Source: a bacterium (GTDB lineage Bacteria; Armatimonadota; Zipacnadia; Zipacnadales; Zipacnadaceae). From it: a DNA stretch of 64,000 nt. The notes under the pieces were generated by a model. That model saw only the letters and a list, made by a program, of their open reading frames with translations, was not told where the DNA came from and did no database searches. Position 1 is the first letter of the stretch; every line of letters starts with the position of its first letter. The DNA is taken from NCBI GenBank assembly GCA_030615605.1, contig JAUWYY010000001.1, positions 239,183 to 303,182 of the forward strand, written 5' to 3'. This document shows, piece by piece, positions 18,336-26,422 of the stretch. The position numbers and the translations under genes are program-made.

Positions 18336-19604
18336 CTACGCCGTCTTCTGCTCGTCGCTTTCGCGAATCAGTTGGGGGCGCTGGTCCTCGCGGACGGTTT
18401 CTTCGTTGATCACACACTGGACGACGTCGGATCGGGAGGGAATCTCAAACATCACGTCCAGCATCACTTCCTCGAAAACGGTGCGCAGCCCGCGGGCGCC
18501 GGTCTCTTTTTTGAGGGCGGCTTCGGCGATGGCCGCCAGTGCCTCATCTGCGACGATCAGTTCCACGTTATCCAGCAGGCGCATGAGCTTCTGATACTGG
18601 CGAACCAAAGCATTCTTGGGCTCGATCAAGATGCGCTTGAGGGCCTCTTCGTCCAGTGATTGCAGGGGAGCAATGGTGGGCAGTCGTCCGACGAACTCGG
18701 GGATGAGGCCGAAGTTGATCAGGTCTTCGGGAATGACCTTGGCCACCAGTTCGTCGTCGGTCAGGTCTATAGCACCCGAGGAGACCGCGTCGAAGCCGAT
18801 AGCCCGCTTGTGGGTGCGCTCGCGGATGATATCGGCCAGCCCGCCGAAGATACCGCCGCAAATGAACAGGATATTGGTGGTATCTATGGGTACGTACTCC
18901 TGCTGGGGATGCTTGCGGCCGCCCTGGGGAGGGACGTTGGCGATGGTGCCTTCCAGGATTTTCAGCAGGGCCTGCTGGACGCCCTCGCCGGAGACATCGC
19001 GGGTGATAGATGGGCCTTCTTCCTTGCGCGTGATCTTGTCTATCTCGTCAATATAGATAATGCCCCGTTCGGCGCTTTCGATGTCGCCGTCGGCGGCGAT
19101 GATGAGCTTCAGCAATATATTCTCAACATCTTCGCCAACGTAGCCGGCTTCGGTAAGCGAGGTCGCGTCGGCGATGGCGAAGGGCACCTCCAGCATCTGG
19201 GCCAGGATCCGCGCCAGCAGGGTCTTGCCGCAGCCGGTCGGGCCGATCAGCAAGACATTGGTCTTCTCCAGTTCAACATCGTCATCAATGGCCGCTGCCT
19301 GTATGCGCTTGTAATGGTTATATACCGCCACCGACAGGATGCGCTTGGCCTTATCCTGGGCAATCACATACTGGTCGAGATAGTCGGCGATCTCCTGAGG
19401 CTTGGGGACTGCGGCCAGCTCAGGGACGGCCTCCTGCTCGCGGCGGCTGCGTAGAATCTCGTTGCACAGCTCCACGCACTGCGGGCAGATATAGACGCCC
19501 GGGCCGGCAATCAGCTCGTGTATCTGATTGGGACGGCTGCCCTTCTCCCGCCCGCAGAAGCTACAGTTCAGTTTTCGTCCGTCTGATGAATCAGTTGATT
19601 CCAC
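18336..19604 (-). CDS. clpX: ClpX ATPase, specificity subunit of ClpXP
   Basis: AAA+ unfoldase of 422 residues. The N-terminal zinc-binding domain has cysteine pairs at about 14/17 and 40/43 (CSFC...CPQC). Walker A GPTGCGKT is near residue 120, Walker [10 protein letters not shown] follows, and the ClpP-contact IGF-type loop region is present (ALGF-like segment replaced by KRAIGF). Start is GTG 19604 with AGGAG upstream. clpX, clpP and tig lie in one minus-strand operon (tig-clpP-clpX in transcription order), the common bacterial arrangement. Confidence 0.97.
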   Translation of the reverse strand: MESTDSSDGRKLNCSFCGREKGSRPNQIHELIAGPGVYICPQCVELCNEILRSRREQEAVPELAAVPKPQEIADYLDQYVIAQDKAKRILSVAVYNHYKRIQAAAIDDDVELEKTNVLLIGPTGCGKTLLARILAQMLEVPFAIADATSLTEAGYVGEDVENILLKLIIAADGDIESAERGIIYIDEIDKITRKEEGPSITRDVSGEGVQQALLKILEGTIANVPPQGGRKHPQQEYVPIDTTNILFICGGIFGGLADIIRERTHKRAIGFDAVSSGAIDLTDDELVAKVIPEDLINFGLIPEFVGRLPTIAPLQSLDEEALKRILIEPKNALVRQYQKLMRLLDNVELIVADEALAAIAEAALKKETGARGLRTVFEEVMLDVMFEIPSRSDVVQCVINEETVREDQRPQLIRESDEQKTA

Positions 19605-19637
19605 TGGTTATGTTGCTCCTAGCTGCGTCTTTTGTCT

Positions 19638-20234
19638 CTATTCGCTTTCTTCCTCGGGCTGTTTGCGGGCTATCGAGTCAACGATGCCGTACTCCAGGGC
19701 CTGTTCGGCATCCATGTAGTAGTCGCGCTCGGTGTCCTGTTGGATTTTGTCCATGGGCTGGCCGGTGACCTCGGAAAGTATATTGTTGACCCACTCGCGC
19801 AGCCGCAGGATCTCTTCCGCCTGGATCTGTATGTCGGTGGCCTGACCGGCCATCTGCCCCCAGGGCTGGTGGATCAGTACCCGCGAGTAGGGCAGGGCAT
19901 AGCGGTGACCGGGCTGGCCGGCGGCCAACAGCACCGCGGATATGCTGGCGGCCTGGCCGATACACCAGGTGTGCATCTCCGGCTGGATATACTGCATCGT
20001 GTCGTAGACCGCCAGTCCCGCGGTCACCGAACCGCCGGGGGAGTTGATATACACTGAAATTGGCTCCAGGGGATCCTCGCCCTGCAGGTACAGCAACTGG
20101 GCCATAATGAGGCTGGCCAGGTTGTCGTCAACTACTGTGCCGATGAAGATAATGCGCTCACGCAGGAGCCGCGAGTAGATATCGTAAGAGCGCTCTCCGC
20201 GCGGCGTCTGCTCGACTACCATTGGTATTAACAT
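19638..20234 (-). CDS. clpP: ATP-dependent Clp protease proteolytic subunit
   Basis: Serine peptidase of 198 residues. The catalytic triad is intact: Ser97 in GQAASISA, His122 in LIHQPWG and Asp171 in TERDYYM. It forms the tetradecamer served by ClpX and probably by ClpC (7.4-9.9 kb). The ribosome site GGAGG lies inside the last codons of tig, only 6 bases separate the two genes, and clpX follows after 33 bases. Confidence 0.97.
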   Translation of the reverse strand: MLIPMVVEQTPRGERSYDIYSRLLRERIIFIGTVVDDNLASLIMAQLLYLQGEDPLEPISVYINSPGGSVTAGLAVYDTMQYIQPEMHTWCIGQAASISAVLLAAGQPGHRYALPYSRVLIHQPWGQMAGQATDIQIQAEEILRLREWVNNILSEVTGQPMDKIQQDTERDYYMDAEQALEYGIVDSIARKQPEEESE

Positions 20235-20240
20235 GGCTCT

Positions 20241-21695
20241 TTATTCCTCCTGGGCTGGTTGTTTTGTCTCGGTTGGTGAGTCGGATTCGGTCACGTGCTG
20301 CGCTTCTTCCGCTTCAGACGCTTCATGAGGCTTGCCGGGTTGGCGAAGTTCCTCGACATATTGGTCCATGTGCCGCTTCGCGCGCAGCGAATAAGCCTCC
20401 CAGGGTACCTCTTCTGTTTCGGCGTTTTCCAGCAGAATCTGTATTATGCGCTCCTGCGTAGCGAAGTTACGCAGGCGATTCTCCATCTCCTCATGGACCT
20501 CGGCCGCTTCCCTGACCATCTGCTCGTCAGTATCATTTTCCGTCGCATATCCAGGAATGGCCGCCTCCAGATCCTCATCGGTAATCTCGATCTCTTCCTG
20601 GTCAGCTATAGCCTGAAATACATAGCGCAGCTTGAGGCCGTCAACCACCTGGTTGCTCACTGTATCCTGGTCGTCGCGCATAGCCTGGATGGACTCTTCG
20701 GCACTCAGCCCCTGGCCCTGCAGATACTGCATATACGACTGTACCTGCGAGGCAGCCACATTGTCAATCAGTTCCTGGGGCAGGTCAATTCTGCTGGCTT
20801 GCATCACCATGGTGATGGCCATATTACGCAAGCTGCGCCCGGCGGCGCGGTGCTTGCTGTTGGCAAGTTGGTCAGCGATCCGGGCGCGCAACTCCTCGAG
20901 GCTCGCCAGCTCTTCGTCCACATCCGCAGCAAAATCATCGTCCAATTCCGGAAGCTTGCGCTCCTTGAGGCTCTCAATAGTCGCTTTGATGGTGACTGTC
21001 TGGCCTGCCAGCTCTTCGTCGTCGAAATCCTCGGCGATTGGTGTCTCGTCGGTGACTACCTGGCCGATCATATGGCCGCTGAGCTTGCGGGCCACCGGTT
21101 GATCTGAATCGCGGTCGGCAATAAACTCCGACTCGGTTTCCTGTACAGTCTCGCCGTCGGGCCCGACAATACTCATGGCCACCCGCACCAGGTCGCCTTC
21201 GGCCACTGACTCGCGATCCACTTCTATCTCATCGGCGTAGCTTTCGCGAAGCTGCTCGAGCTGCTCATCAATCTCTTCATCGGTGACTTCTGGCCGCGCC
21301 TTGATTAGCTTTAGTGCCTTGTAATCAGGCAGGTCGGGCTCGGGGTGGACCGTCAGCACCGTCTCAACCTCAAGCGGCCGCCCCTCGGCAAAATCGTCCA
21401 CTTCCTCCAGCGAGGGCACTTGCGGAAGGAAGATAGGATTCAGATCGCTGTCTTCCAGCGCCGGGGCATAGATGTCCTCCAGGAATGCTGACCAGGCCAG
21501 CTCCCGAATGATGTCATCGCTGTAATGACGCTTCAGTATGGCCCTGGGCGCTTTGCCCGGGCGAAATCCGGGCACCTTACCATCGCTGCGCAACTGTTCA
21601 TAGGCTTTAGCGAAGACCTTATCTACGTCCGCGCCTTCCGCGGTCAGGGTGACTTTTACTCGACTGCCCGGCATTACTTCTTTATCCAGCTTCAC
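20241..21695 (-). CDS. tig: Trigger factor
   Basis: Ribosome-associated chaperone of 484 residues. The N-terminal ribosome-binding domain carries a variant of the signature loop (PGFRPGKAPRAI, about 41-52). A PPIase-like FKBP domain spans about 150-240, and a helical C-terminal domain follows. The last 45 residues are acidic and low-complexity (SEAEEAQHVTESDSPTE...), a lineage-specific tail. Start GTG 21695 follows AGGAAG by 8 bases. It is the first gene of the tig-clpP-clpX operon. Confidence 0.94.
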   Translation of the reverse strand: MKLDKEVMPGSRVKVTLTAEGADVDKVFAKAYEQLRSDGKVPGFRPGKAPRAILKRHYSDDIIRELAWSAFLEDIYAPALEDSDLNPIFLPQVPSLEEVDDFAEGRPLEVETVLTVHPEPDLPDYKALKLIKARPEVTDEEIDEQLEQLRESYADEIEVDRESVAEGDLVRVAMSIVGPDGETVQETESEFIADRDSDQPVARKLSGHMIGQVVTDETPIAEDFDDEELAGQTVTIKATIESLKERKLPELDDDFAADVDEELASLEELRARIADQLANSKHRAAGRSLRNMAITMVMQASRIDLPQELIDNVAASQVQSYMQYLQGQGLSAEESIQAMRDDQDTVSNQVVDGLKLRYVFQAIADQEEIEITDEDLEAAIPGYATENDTDEQMVREAAEVHEEMENRLRNFATQERIIQILLENAETEEVPWEAYSLRAKRHMDQYVEELRQPGKPHEASEAEEAQHVTESDSPTETKQPAQEE

Positions 21696-21819
21696 AACTA
21701 TCGCTTCCTAACTGCTTGAGAGAATCACGCCGCCACCTAAAGAGGGGCGACGCACCGGTTTGCTATATTGATGATACTGAAGTGTCGGGGCAGGAATGCC
21801 TCTCTTACCGTTTTGGCAA

Positions 21820-21904
21820 TGGTGGGCGCGGGGAGACTCGAACTCCCATGGGTTGCCCCACATGATCCTAAATCATGCATGTCTACCAATTCCATCACGC
21901 GCCC
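21820..21904 (-). tRNA. tRNA-Leu (UAG)
   Basis: The acceptor GGGCGCG/CGCGCCC, a long variable arm and anticodon loop TTTAGGA (anticodon TAG, reads CUA) identify a class II leucine tRNA. Discriminator A and an encoded CCA end. Confidence 0.95.
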
Positions 21905-22262
21905 AGTATGGTGTGAGTATCACACCGCCTTGATTCTCGCCGTTCCAATCGCCCGTTTCCCTGACGCACAAGCATCAAGCACGATTTACACACTCATAGA
22001 ACTTGTCAAGAGTTCCCTTCTATCCTGCCCAATGATAGCACATAATCAATCTGGAGACAATGCGAACCACACAGGATTCTTCCGCCCAGTTGACGGTAAG
22101 CTTTATACGGTCAGGCTCTGGAGTCGCTGAAGGAGTGGGGAAGAGGGGCGCGGTCGGTGTGTCGGTGGTGACGGCTATTAGCTCCATCTCTGCGGTAGTG
22201 TGTGCTGTCTGTGGTGGCCTGACGATGCGTAGTATACAGGGGCAGTAGAAAAAAGTTAAGAC
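21905..22262. other. Intergenic stretch, no gene found
   Basis: About 360 bases between tRNA-Leu and a small membrane-protein gene. A minus-strand TTGACA at 22004-22009 could belong to a tRNA-Leu promoter, but no -10 at good spacing follows. Short GT-rich runs occur at 22150-22220. I see no convincing ORF, terminator or structured RNA. Confidence 0.4.
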
Positions 22263-22460
22263 CTATTCGCCTCTTCGCCAGTGCTCTCCCATGCTTCGCT
22301 GCCAGACTTTCCACAAGTCCCTAACGGTCCAGTACAAAACCATGATGAGAATGTATGCTAGCGCGCCAATGATGAAAACGCAGAATACAACTATGACCGC
22401 TACGTATGGCGACCGGATTGCGGCCTCAAGGATATTCATTAGCAGGTTATACATTGTCAT
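22263..22460 (-). CDS. Small membrane protein, unrecognised
   Basis: A 65-residue protein with one long hydrophobic segment, possibly two helices (about 17-45), and a basic, tryptophan-containing tail (RDLWKVWQRSMGEHWRRGE). GAGAGGG stands about 6 bases before the ATG. It is the last of three closely spaced minus-strand genes (22263-23161) of unknown function. Confidence 0.5.
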   Translation of the reverse strand: MTMYNLLMNILEAAIRSPYVAVIVVFCVFIIGALAYILIMVLYWTVRDLWKVWQRSMGEHWRRGE

Positions 22461-22491
22461 CTGCGTCCCTCTCGCGCGCCTGCAGGTCAGT

Positions 22492-22632
22492 TCACTTCAC
22501 AAACCTACCGTACTCCCACCACTCCTTCCACCAGGCCCAGGCAGTCCCCATCACATACCCTAGCAGCCGCCCCAAGTACCACGCGGCTACTATTCCCGCT
22601 ATGCACAGCAGACCTCTAACTGGGCCATTCAT
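22492..22632 (-). CDS. 46-residue membrane miniprotein
   Basis: A short frame opens at ATG 22632 with GGAAGG 8 bases upstream. It encodes a glycine-rich hydrophobic helix (GLLCIAGIVAAWYLG) followed by a tryptophan-rich tail with WAWWKEWWEYG. The tail resembles in style that of the neighbouring 65-residue protein. The frame, ribosome site and placement between two same-strand genes support it. No family recognised. Confidence 0.5.
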   Translation of the reverse strand: MNGPVRGLLCIAGIVAAWYLGRLLGYVMGTAWAWWKEWWEYGRFVK

Positions 22633-22678
22633 AGTCTTTGCCTTCCTTCTACTTGGTCAGTTCAAGGTCGGGCCGGGG

Positions 22679-23161
22679 CTAGTCTTCCGGACAGCCCTTA
22701 GCATACCATTTAAGGAAGGCAAGGATCGCCTCCTGCAGTTTGCCCTTGCCCAAGAGTTCCGCAGCAGTAGTCCACACGCCCCCACGCTCTCGCGGGTTTC
22801 CAGTTGGTGGCACGGGATCGGCGCCATACTTAAACAGGACGGGCCCTTCCTTTTCAACAGGTCCTTCGGCTACTACTGCAAAATATGCTCCATTGCCCGG
22901 CAGGTGCAAGCAAACCTCAGTGCCAGTGATAGAGCCCTTTGCCTGGAAGACAGGCGTAACCTTAATGCCCTGATCAATGTTGTAGGGCTGTGCCAGCTCG
23001 TCCTTTACTACCCAGAACATGTATGTGGCGATTTGCAGTACTGTACGGTTATCAATACGTTGGTGCTGCCGCAGCTCAGCAAGCAGGGCTGTTTTTGCCA
23101 TGAGCTCTCCGACTTCCTTGCGAAGCCCTGGATACGTCTCCTCTGTTATCTCTATAGTCAT
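22679..23161 (-). CDS. Unrecognised 160-residue protein
   Basis: Soluble protein beginning MTIEITEETYPGL. Residues 1-60 are helical and charged; the middle is predicted beta-rich, with VCLHLPGNGAYFAVVAEGPV; a proline-rich loop follows, and the end is amphipathic helical with AILAFLKWYAKG. GGAGG stands 7 bases before ATG 23161, which rules out the longer frame to 23194. It leads the three-gene run toward 22263. I recognise no domain. Phage-type or accessory origin is possible but nothing proves it. Confidence 0.6.
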   Translation of the reverse strand: MTIEITEETYPGLRKEVGELMAKTALLAELRQHQRIDNRTVLQIATYMFWVVKDELAQPYNIDQGIKVTPVFQAKGSITGTEVCLHLPGNGAYFAVVAEGPVEKEGPVLFKYGADPVPPTGNPRERGGVWTTAAELLGKGKLQEAILAFLKWYAKGCPED

Positions 23162-23292
23162 TGTAAAGCCTCCATTCTCTTGCTCCTTCGCCACAGTTCC
23201 CGGTTATCCTGCTCACGCCCAGCCCGGTTGTCAAAGGTCGCTCGATCTATGTTTGACAAAGCTCTCTTACTGTAATAGAATACAGTCGGTGG

Positions 23293-23368
23293 GGGGCGGT
23301 AGACTAACTGGCGAAGTCATCGGACTGTCACTCCGAAGAACGGGGTTCGAGTCCCCGCCGCTCCACCA
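23293..23368 (+). tRNA. tRNA-Asp (GUC)
   Basis: Anticodon loop CTGTCAC in stem TCGGA/TCCGA gives anticodon GTC. Acceptor GGGGCGG/CCGCTCC has one G-U pair; CCA is encoded. It is the only plus-strand tRNA in the window. Confidence 0.96.
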
Positions 23369-23495
23369 CCTTTGGATAATAGCGGTGCAATTATTGTAAT
23401 GATTATGTTTAATATTGACCAATGCCCCCAGCCCGCTGTAAGCACCCTAAACGCGGCTCCTGTGCCATTTTTGTCTTGAGACTTGTTGAGGGGGG

Positions 23496-23524
23496 TTGAC
23501 TTTTGTATGAATAGGGTATATAAT
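23496..23524 (+). promoter_or_regulatory. Strong promoter of the candidate structured RNA
   Basis: TTGACT at 23496-23501 and TATAAT at 23519-23524 are spaced by exactly 17 bases. The predicted start is near 23531. Confidence 0.85.
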
Positions 23525-23530
23525 AATAAT

Positions 23531-23643
23531 GGAGTGACAGTCCGGACCCCTTCGTCAGAAGAGGGACGGAACCAGTTTTACACAGGGGGCTACAGAATTA
23601 AGTCTGTGGCCCTTTGTGTGTTTGCAGGTTATTGTCACTGAGT
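23531..23643 (+). ncRNA. Candidate structured non-coding RNA, family unknown
   Basis: The transcript predicted from the promoter at 23496-23524 starts GGAGTGACAG. A 7-pair closing stem joins 23533-23539 (AGTGACA) to 23633-23639 (TGTCACT). Inside it are two hairpins: one at about 23541-23570 with TCCG/CGGA and CCCTTC/GAAGGG-type pairing, and one long hairpin at 23580-23618 with 17 consecutive pairs including three G-U. The whole is a three-way junction of about 107 bases with no ORF of note. I looked for hallmarks of SRP RNA, 6S RNA, hammerhead, and common riboswitches and found none. No T-run terminator follows. Confidence 0.6.
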
Positions 23644-23661
23644 CACGGCCTCCTCCTGTGT

Positions 23662-23811
23662 CTATGACCGGAACCTCCTGCCGCACGTGCCACAAACTTT
23701 GGTAACTCTCTCATCATAGCACCACTCCCCGCACCTCGGACACTTGACGCCGCGAGTGGTGCTGACGGTACTGCTGGCCGAGCCCTCATAGCCAGCCGCC
23801 AACAGTTTCAT
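23662..23811 (-). CDS. 49-residue zinc-ribbon miniprotein
   Basis: The frame from ATG 23811 to TAG at 23662 encodes a short protein with two CxxC knuckles, CPRC and CGTC, 14 residues apart, ending in basic residues (GRRFRS). This is the layout of a zinc-ribbon. AGGAG is present but only 1 base from the ATG, so initiation may be weak. It begins 8 bases from tRNA-Lys and ends 19 bases from the candidate RNA, head-on to it. A conserved Cys pattern in so short a frame is unlikely to be chance, but expression is unproven. Confidence 0.45.
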   Translation of the reverse strand: MKLLAAGYEGSASSTVSTTRGVKCPRCGEWCYDERVTKVCGTCGRRFRS

Positions 23812-23818
23812 GCTCCTA

Positions 23819-23894
23819 TGGTGGGCCGTGCAGGATTCGAACCTGCGACCTGAGGATTAAGAGTCCCCTGCTCTGCCAACTGAGCTAACGACCC
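23819..23894 (-). tRNA. tRNA-Lys (CUU)
   Basis: Anticodon loop CTCTTAA gives CTT. Acceptor GGGTCGT/ACGGCCC with one G-U; discriminator A and encoded CCA. Confidence 0.95.
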
Positions 23895-23915
23895 ACCCAA
23901 TTCGTTGTGCCGTTG

Positions 23916-23963
23916 CCTGTCGTTGTGCCTGTCGTTATACCTGCCGTTGTACCTGTCGTTACA
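23916..23963. repeat. Four 12-bp tandem repeats between tRNA genes
   Basis: Four head-to-tail copies of CCTGTCGTTRTR fill the spacer between tRNA-Lys and tRNA-Arg, with a partial copy just before (23903-23910). Units differ by one to three bases. Confidence 0.75.
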
Positions 23964-23965
23964 CC

Positions 23966-24042
23966 TGGCGCGCCTGGAGGGATTCGAACCCCCGACACCC
24001 GGATCCGAAGTCCGGTGCTCTAATCCACTGAGCTACAGGCGC
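23966..24042 (-). tRNA. tRNA-Arg (UCG)
   Basis: Anticodon loop CTTCGGA gives TCG. Acceptor GCGCCTG/CAGGCGC; discriminator G and encoded CCA. Confidence 0.95.
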
Positions 24043-24061
24043 GCGTTTGATGAGCAAAGGG

Positions 24062-24137
24062 TGGGGTGGACGATGGGATTCGAACCCACAGCCACCTGAG
24101 CCACAGTCAGGTGCTCTACCTTTGAGCTACGCCCACC
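24062..24137 (-). tRNA. tRNA-His (GUG)
   Basis: Anticodon loop CTGTGGC gives GTG. The extra 5' G (position -1, at 24137) opposite discriminator C is encoded, as in bacterial tRNA-His. CCA encoded. Confidence 0.96.
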
Positions 24138-24146
24138 ACCAGCAAT

Positions 24147-24222
24147 TGGTACGCCCGGCCCGATTCGAACGGGCGACCCGCGGCTTAGAAGGCCGCTGCT
24201 CTCTCCACTGAGCTACGGGCGC
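24147..24222 (-). tRNA. tRNA-Arg (UCU)
   Basis: Anticodon loop CTTCTAA gives TCT. Acceptor GCGCCCG/CGGGCGT with a terminal G-U; discriminator A and encoded CCA. Confidence 0.95.
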
Positions 24223-24233
24223 ATATCACATCC

Positions 24234-24309
<76 letters not shown>

Positions 24310-24323
24310 TCGCAATACATTTC

Positions 24324-24401
24324 TGGTCGGGGCGGCCGGATTCGAACCGGCGACCTTCGGCTCCCAAAGCCGACGCGCTAGCCAAGCTGCGCCACGCCCC
24401 G
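24324..24401 (-). tRNA. tRNA-Pro (UGG)
   Basis: Anticodon loop TTTGGGA gives TGG. Acceptor CGGGGCG/CGCCCCG; discriminator A and encoded CCA. It is the most upstream member of the six-tRNA minus-strand array. Confidence 0.95.
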
Positions 24402-24493
24402 TCACCGCTTCCAGTATACCCAATAACCGCCCCATCGTCAACCCAAGCAAAGCTAATTGCCCCTGCTATCAGCGCGGAATATGCCAGCTAATA

Positions 24494-24522
24494 TTGACAA
24501 ACAAGCGGATGTAGGGTACCTT
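24494..24522 (+). promoter_or_regulatory. Possible promoter for the small membrane protein
   Basis: TTGACA at 24494-24499 and TACCTT at 24517-24522 are 17 bases apart. The -35 is perfect and the -10 is weak. The predicted start is only a few bases before ATG 24532. Confidence 0.4.
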
Positions 24523-24531
24523 GTTGGTACT

Positions 24532-24777
24532 ATGGATCAGCCAGCTTTGTCATCAGGAAGACGCAAATTGCAACGCGCTGCTGCGATAGTGATTATCATT
24601 ATTGCAGTCGCCTTACTGTGGCACCTGGTTTTTGTGATGACCGGTGTTAGTCGCTGGCAGCAGGTCACTGTCGCCCAGCACCCGGCTCCTCCCCAGCCAG
24701 TCAGTCTGTCACCTTTGTCTACTGACTGGGTTGACCTGGCAGTCTACCAGCAGACTCATCCGGTGTGGTGGCCGTAG
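24532..24777 (+). CDS. Small single-pass membrane protein, unrecognised
   Basis: With ATG 24532 the protein has 81 residues: a short basic N-terminus (SSGRRKLQR), one clear transmembrane helix rich in Ile and Ala (about 16-38), and an exterior proline-rich tail ending in WWP. A longer frame opens at 24457, but its first part overlaps the putative promoter. No Shine-Dalgarno is seen for any start. It ends shortly before the TrmFO-like gene. Function unknown. Confidence 0.45.
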   Translation: MDQPALSSGRRKLQRAAAIVIIIIAVALLWHLVFVMTGVSRWQQVTVAQHPAPPQPVSLSPLSTDWVDLAVYQQTHPVWWP

Positions 24778-24858
24778 CCTGTCGGGGTGAGCGGTGCAAA
24801 GGCGCTGTCCGCATTAGGGAGACAATGCTCCACCAGCGACTTCCCTCGCTTCACGGAA

Positions 24859-26202
24859 ATGAACAGCCACTCTGAGTCCACAGTTGTTGTGATTGGCGGT
24901 GGCATCGCGGGCAGCGAGGCAGCCTGGCAGGCGGCCCGCTGTGGCGTAGATGTCATCCTGTATGAAATGCGTCCGGCGGTGACTACCGAGGCGCATACCA
25001 CCGACTTACTTGCAGAGATGGTGGGCAATAACTCCTTCGGCGTATGGCTGTCTAGCAAGGCCGACGGATTGCTCAAGCGGGAACTACGTCAGTTGCAGTC
25101 GCTGGTGCTGGACAGTGCTGATCGGTGCGCCCTGCCCGAGAGCTATGAGCTGCTGTTAGACCGCCAGCAGATGGCCGCCACACTCACCGAGGCCCTCACC
25201 GAGCATCCCCGCATTGAAATCCGCCGAGAGCACGTCACTGAGTTGCCCCGCAGTGGAGCGGTCGTGGTGGCCTCCGGCCCACTGACCTCCCAGCCGCTGG
25301 CCCGGGCGCTGTATCGCGCTATTGGCCAGCCCTATCGTTTTTTCTATCAGAGTTCCGCGCCTGTTGTCAGGCTTCATAATATAGATGCCTCAGGGCTGGT
25401 GTCTGGTTCCCCCTTTGATCCCCAGCGCGATAGCGGCGAGCGCAACTGGCTGCTGGATGAGGCGGGATTTGAAGCCTTCTGTGCGGCGCTGACTGAGGCT
25501 GAGACAACCGTACCGAATGAGGCAGCTCCCAAAGAACTGCTTGAGCGGTACCTGCCTGTCGAAATTATGGCGCGCCGGGGCCAGCATCTGCTGCAGCGCG
25601 GGCCGATGAGTGCCGGTCGGCTGGTGGATCCAGCAAGTGGCCAGCGGCCGACGGCGCTGGTGCGGCTGGTGCCGGAAGATGCGAAGGGCGATCTGTGGCG
25701 GCTGGCCGGCATAGGCACCGGCCTGCCCCCTGACGAGCAGCAGAGGGTCTTTGGGCAGTTGCCGGGCTTGGAGGGTTTGGAGATAGTGCGGCCGGGCCGG
25801 GCGATGCGCAGTGTCTTTGTTGCCGCTCCGGCTACAGTAACGCGCAGCGGGCGGGTCGCGGACTGCGGGGGGCTTTTCCTGGCGGGGCAACTGCTGGGCA
25901 CCGCGAACTATACGGAGGCGGCGGCTACTGGTTGGCTGGCGGGAGTTAATGCGGTCCGTTGGGCCTGCCGCCGGGAGCCTGCGCTAATCCCGGGGGAGAC
26001 GATGTTTGGCTCTTTGGTTCACCGATTGACCGAAAGTGATGTGAGCAATTATTGCCCGGAGCCAGTTAACTTTGGAATGCTGCCCACGGAGAGGGAAGAT
26101 GCCAGCCTCTCCAAAGAGGAGCGGCGCCAGTTGCAGGTGCAGAAGTCGGAAGTGGTGCTGGCTGAGTTTTTCGCCGGACAGATGGCAGAAGTAAATAGTT
26201 GA
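24859..26202 (+). CDS. TrmFO-family flavoprotein lacking both catalytic cysteines
   Basis: A 447-residue homologue of the folate- and FAD-dependent tRNA uracil-54 C5-methyltransferase TrmFO. FAD loop VVIGGGIAGSEAAWQAA (about 10-26), the YEMRP motif, PTALVRL and the C-terminal GLFLAGQLLGTANYTEAAATG are all family features. The segment that reads CSNSLR in TrmFO is GNNSFG here (Gly56 for Cys53), and GC(M/L)PIEVMA is RYLPVEIMA (Tyr231 for Cys226). Those cysteines are required in the Bacillus enzyme, so normal U54 methylation is doubtful. An in-frame GTG at 24787 adds 24 unlikely residues. Confidence 0.85.
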   Translation: MNSHSESTVVVIGGGIAGSEAAWQAARCGVDVILYEMRPAVTTEAHTTDLLAEMVGNNSFGVWLSSKADGLLKRELRQLQSLVLDSADRCALPESYELLLDRQQMAATLTEALTEHPRIEIRREHVTELPRSGAVVVASGPLTSQPLARALYRAIGQPYRFFYQSSAPVVRLHNIDASGLVSGSPFDPQRDSGERNWLLDEAGFEAFCAALTEAETTVPNEAAPKELLERYLPVEIMARRGQHLLQRGPMSAGRLVDPASGQRPTALVRLVPEDAKGDLWRLAGIGTGLPPDEQQRVFGQLPGLEGLEIVRPGRAMRSVFVAAPATVTRSGRVADCGGLFLAGQLLGTANYTEAAATGWLAGVNAVRWACRREPALIPGETMFGSLVHRLTESDVSNYCPEPVNFGMLPTEREDASLSKEERRQLQVQKSEVVLAEFFAGQMAEVNS

Positions 26203-26347
26203 AAAAGCGTACGATCTGGCGGGGGGGAAGTGCACACGCCGCTCGGCGATCTGTCGGGTGTCAATGTTTGCTGTCACGGTGCCGGAGATCCACACTTCGC
26301 AGTCCAGGATCTGATACATACTGCCGGGCACCCGTGTATGAACTGGC

Positions 26348-26376
26348 TTGACGCCCACAGGGTGTGAGCATATAAT
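26348..26376 (+). promoter_or_regulatory. Promoter of the SurA/PpiC-like gene
   Basis: TTGACG at 26348-26353 and TATAAT at 26371-26376, 17 bases apart; start predicted near 26383, with the ribosome site at 26404-26414. Confidence 0.85.
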
Positions 26377-26422
26377 AACTTTGTGTGCTGACTTGCCCCA
26401 AGCAAAGGGAGGGGAACCGGCT

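Noticed and set aside
20295..21107. 270-residue plus-strand frame inside tig
   Set aside because: Shadow of trigger factor, with low-complexity hydrophobic composition and no family match.
22406..23275. 289-residue plus-strand frame over the small-gene cluster
   Set aside because: The minus-strand genes each have ribosome sites and protein-like composition; the plus-strand frame has neither.
23531..23643. 6S, SRP or tmRNA identity for the candidate RNA
   Set aside because: The SRP GGAAG loop motif, 6S central bubble layout and tmRNA tag ORF are not present, and the size does not fit 6S or tmRNA.
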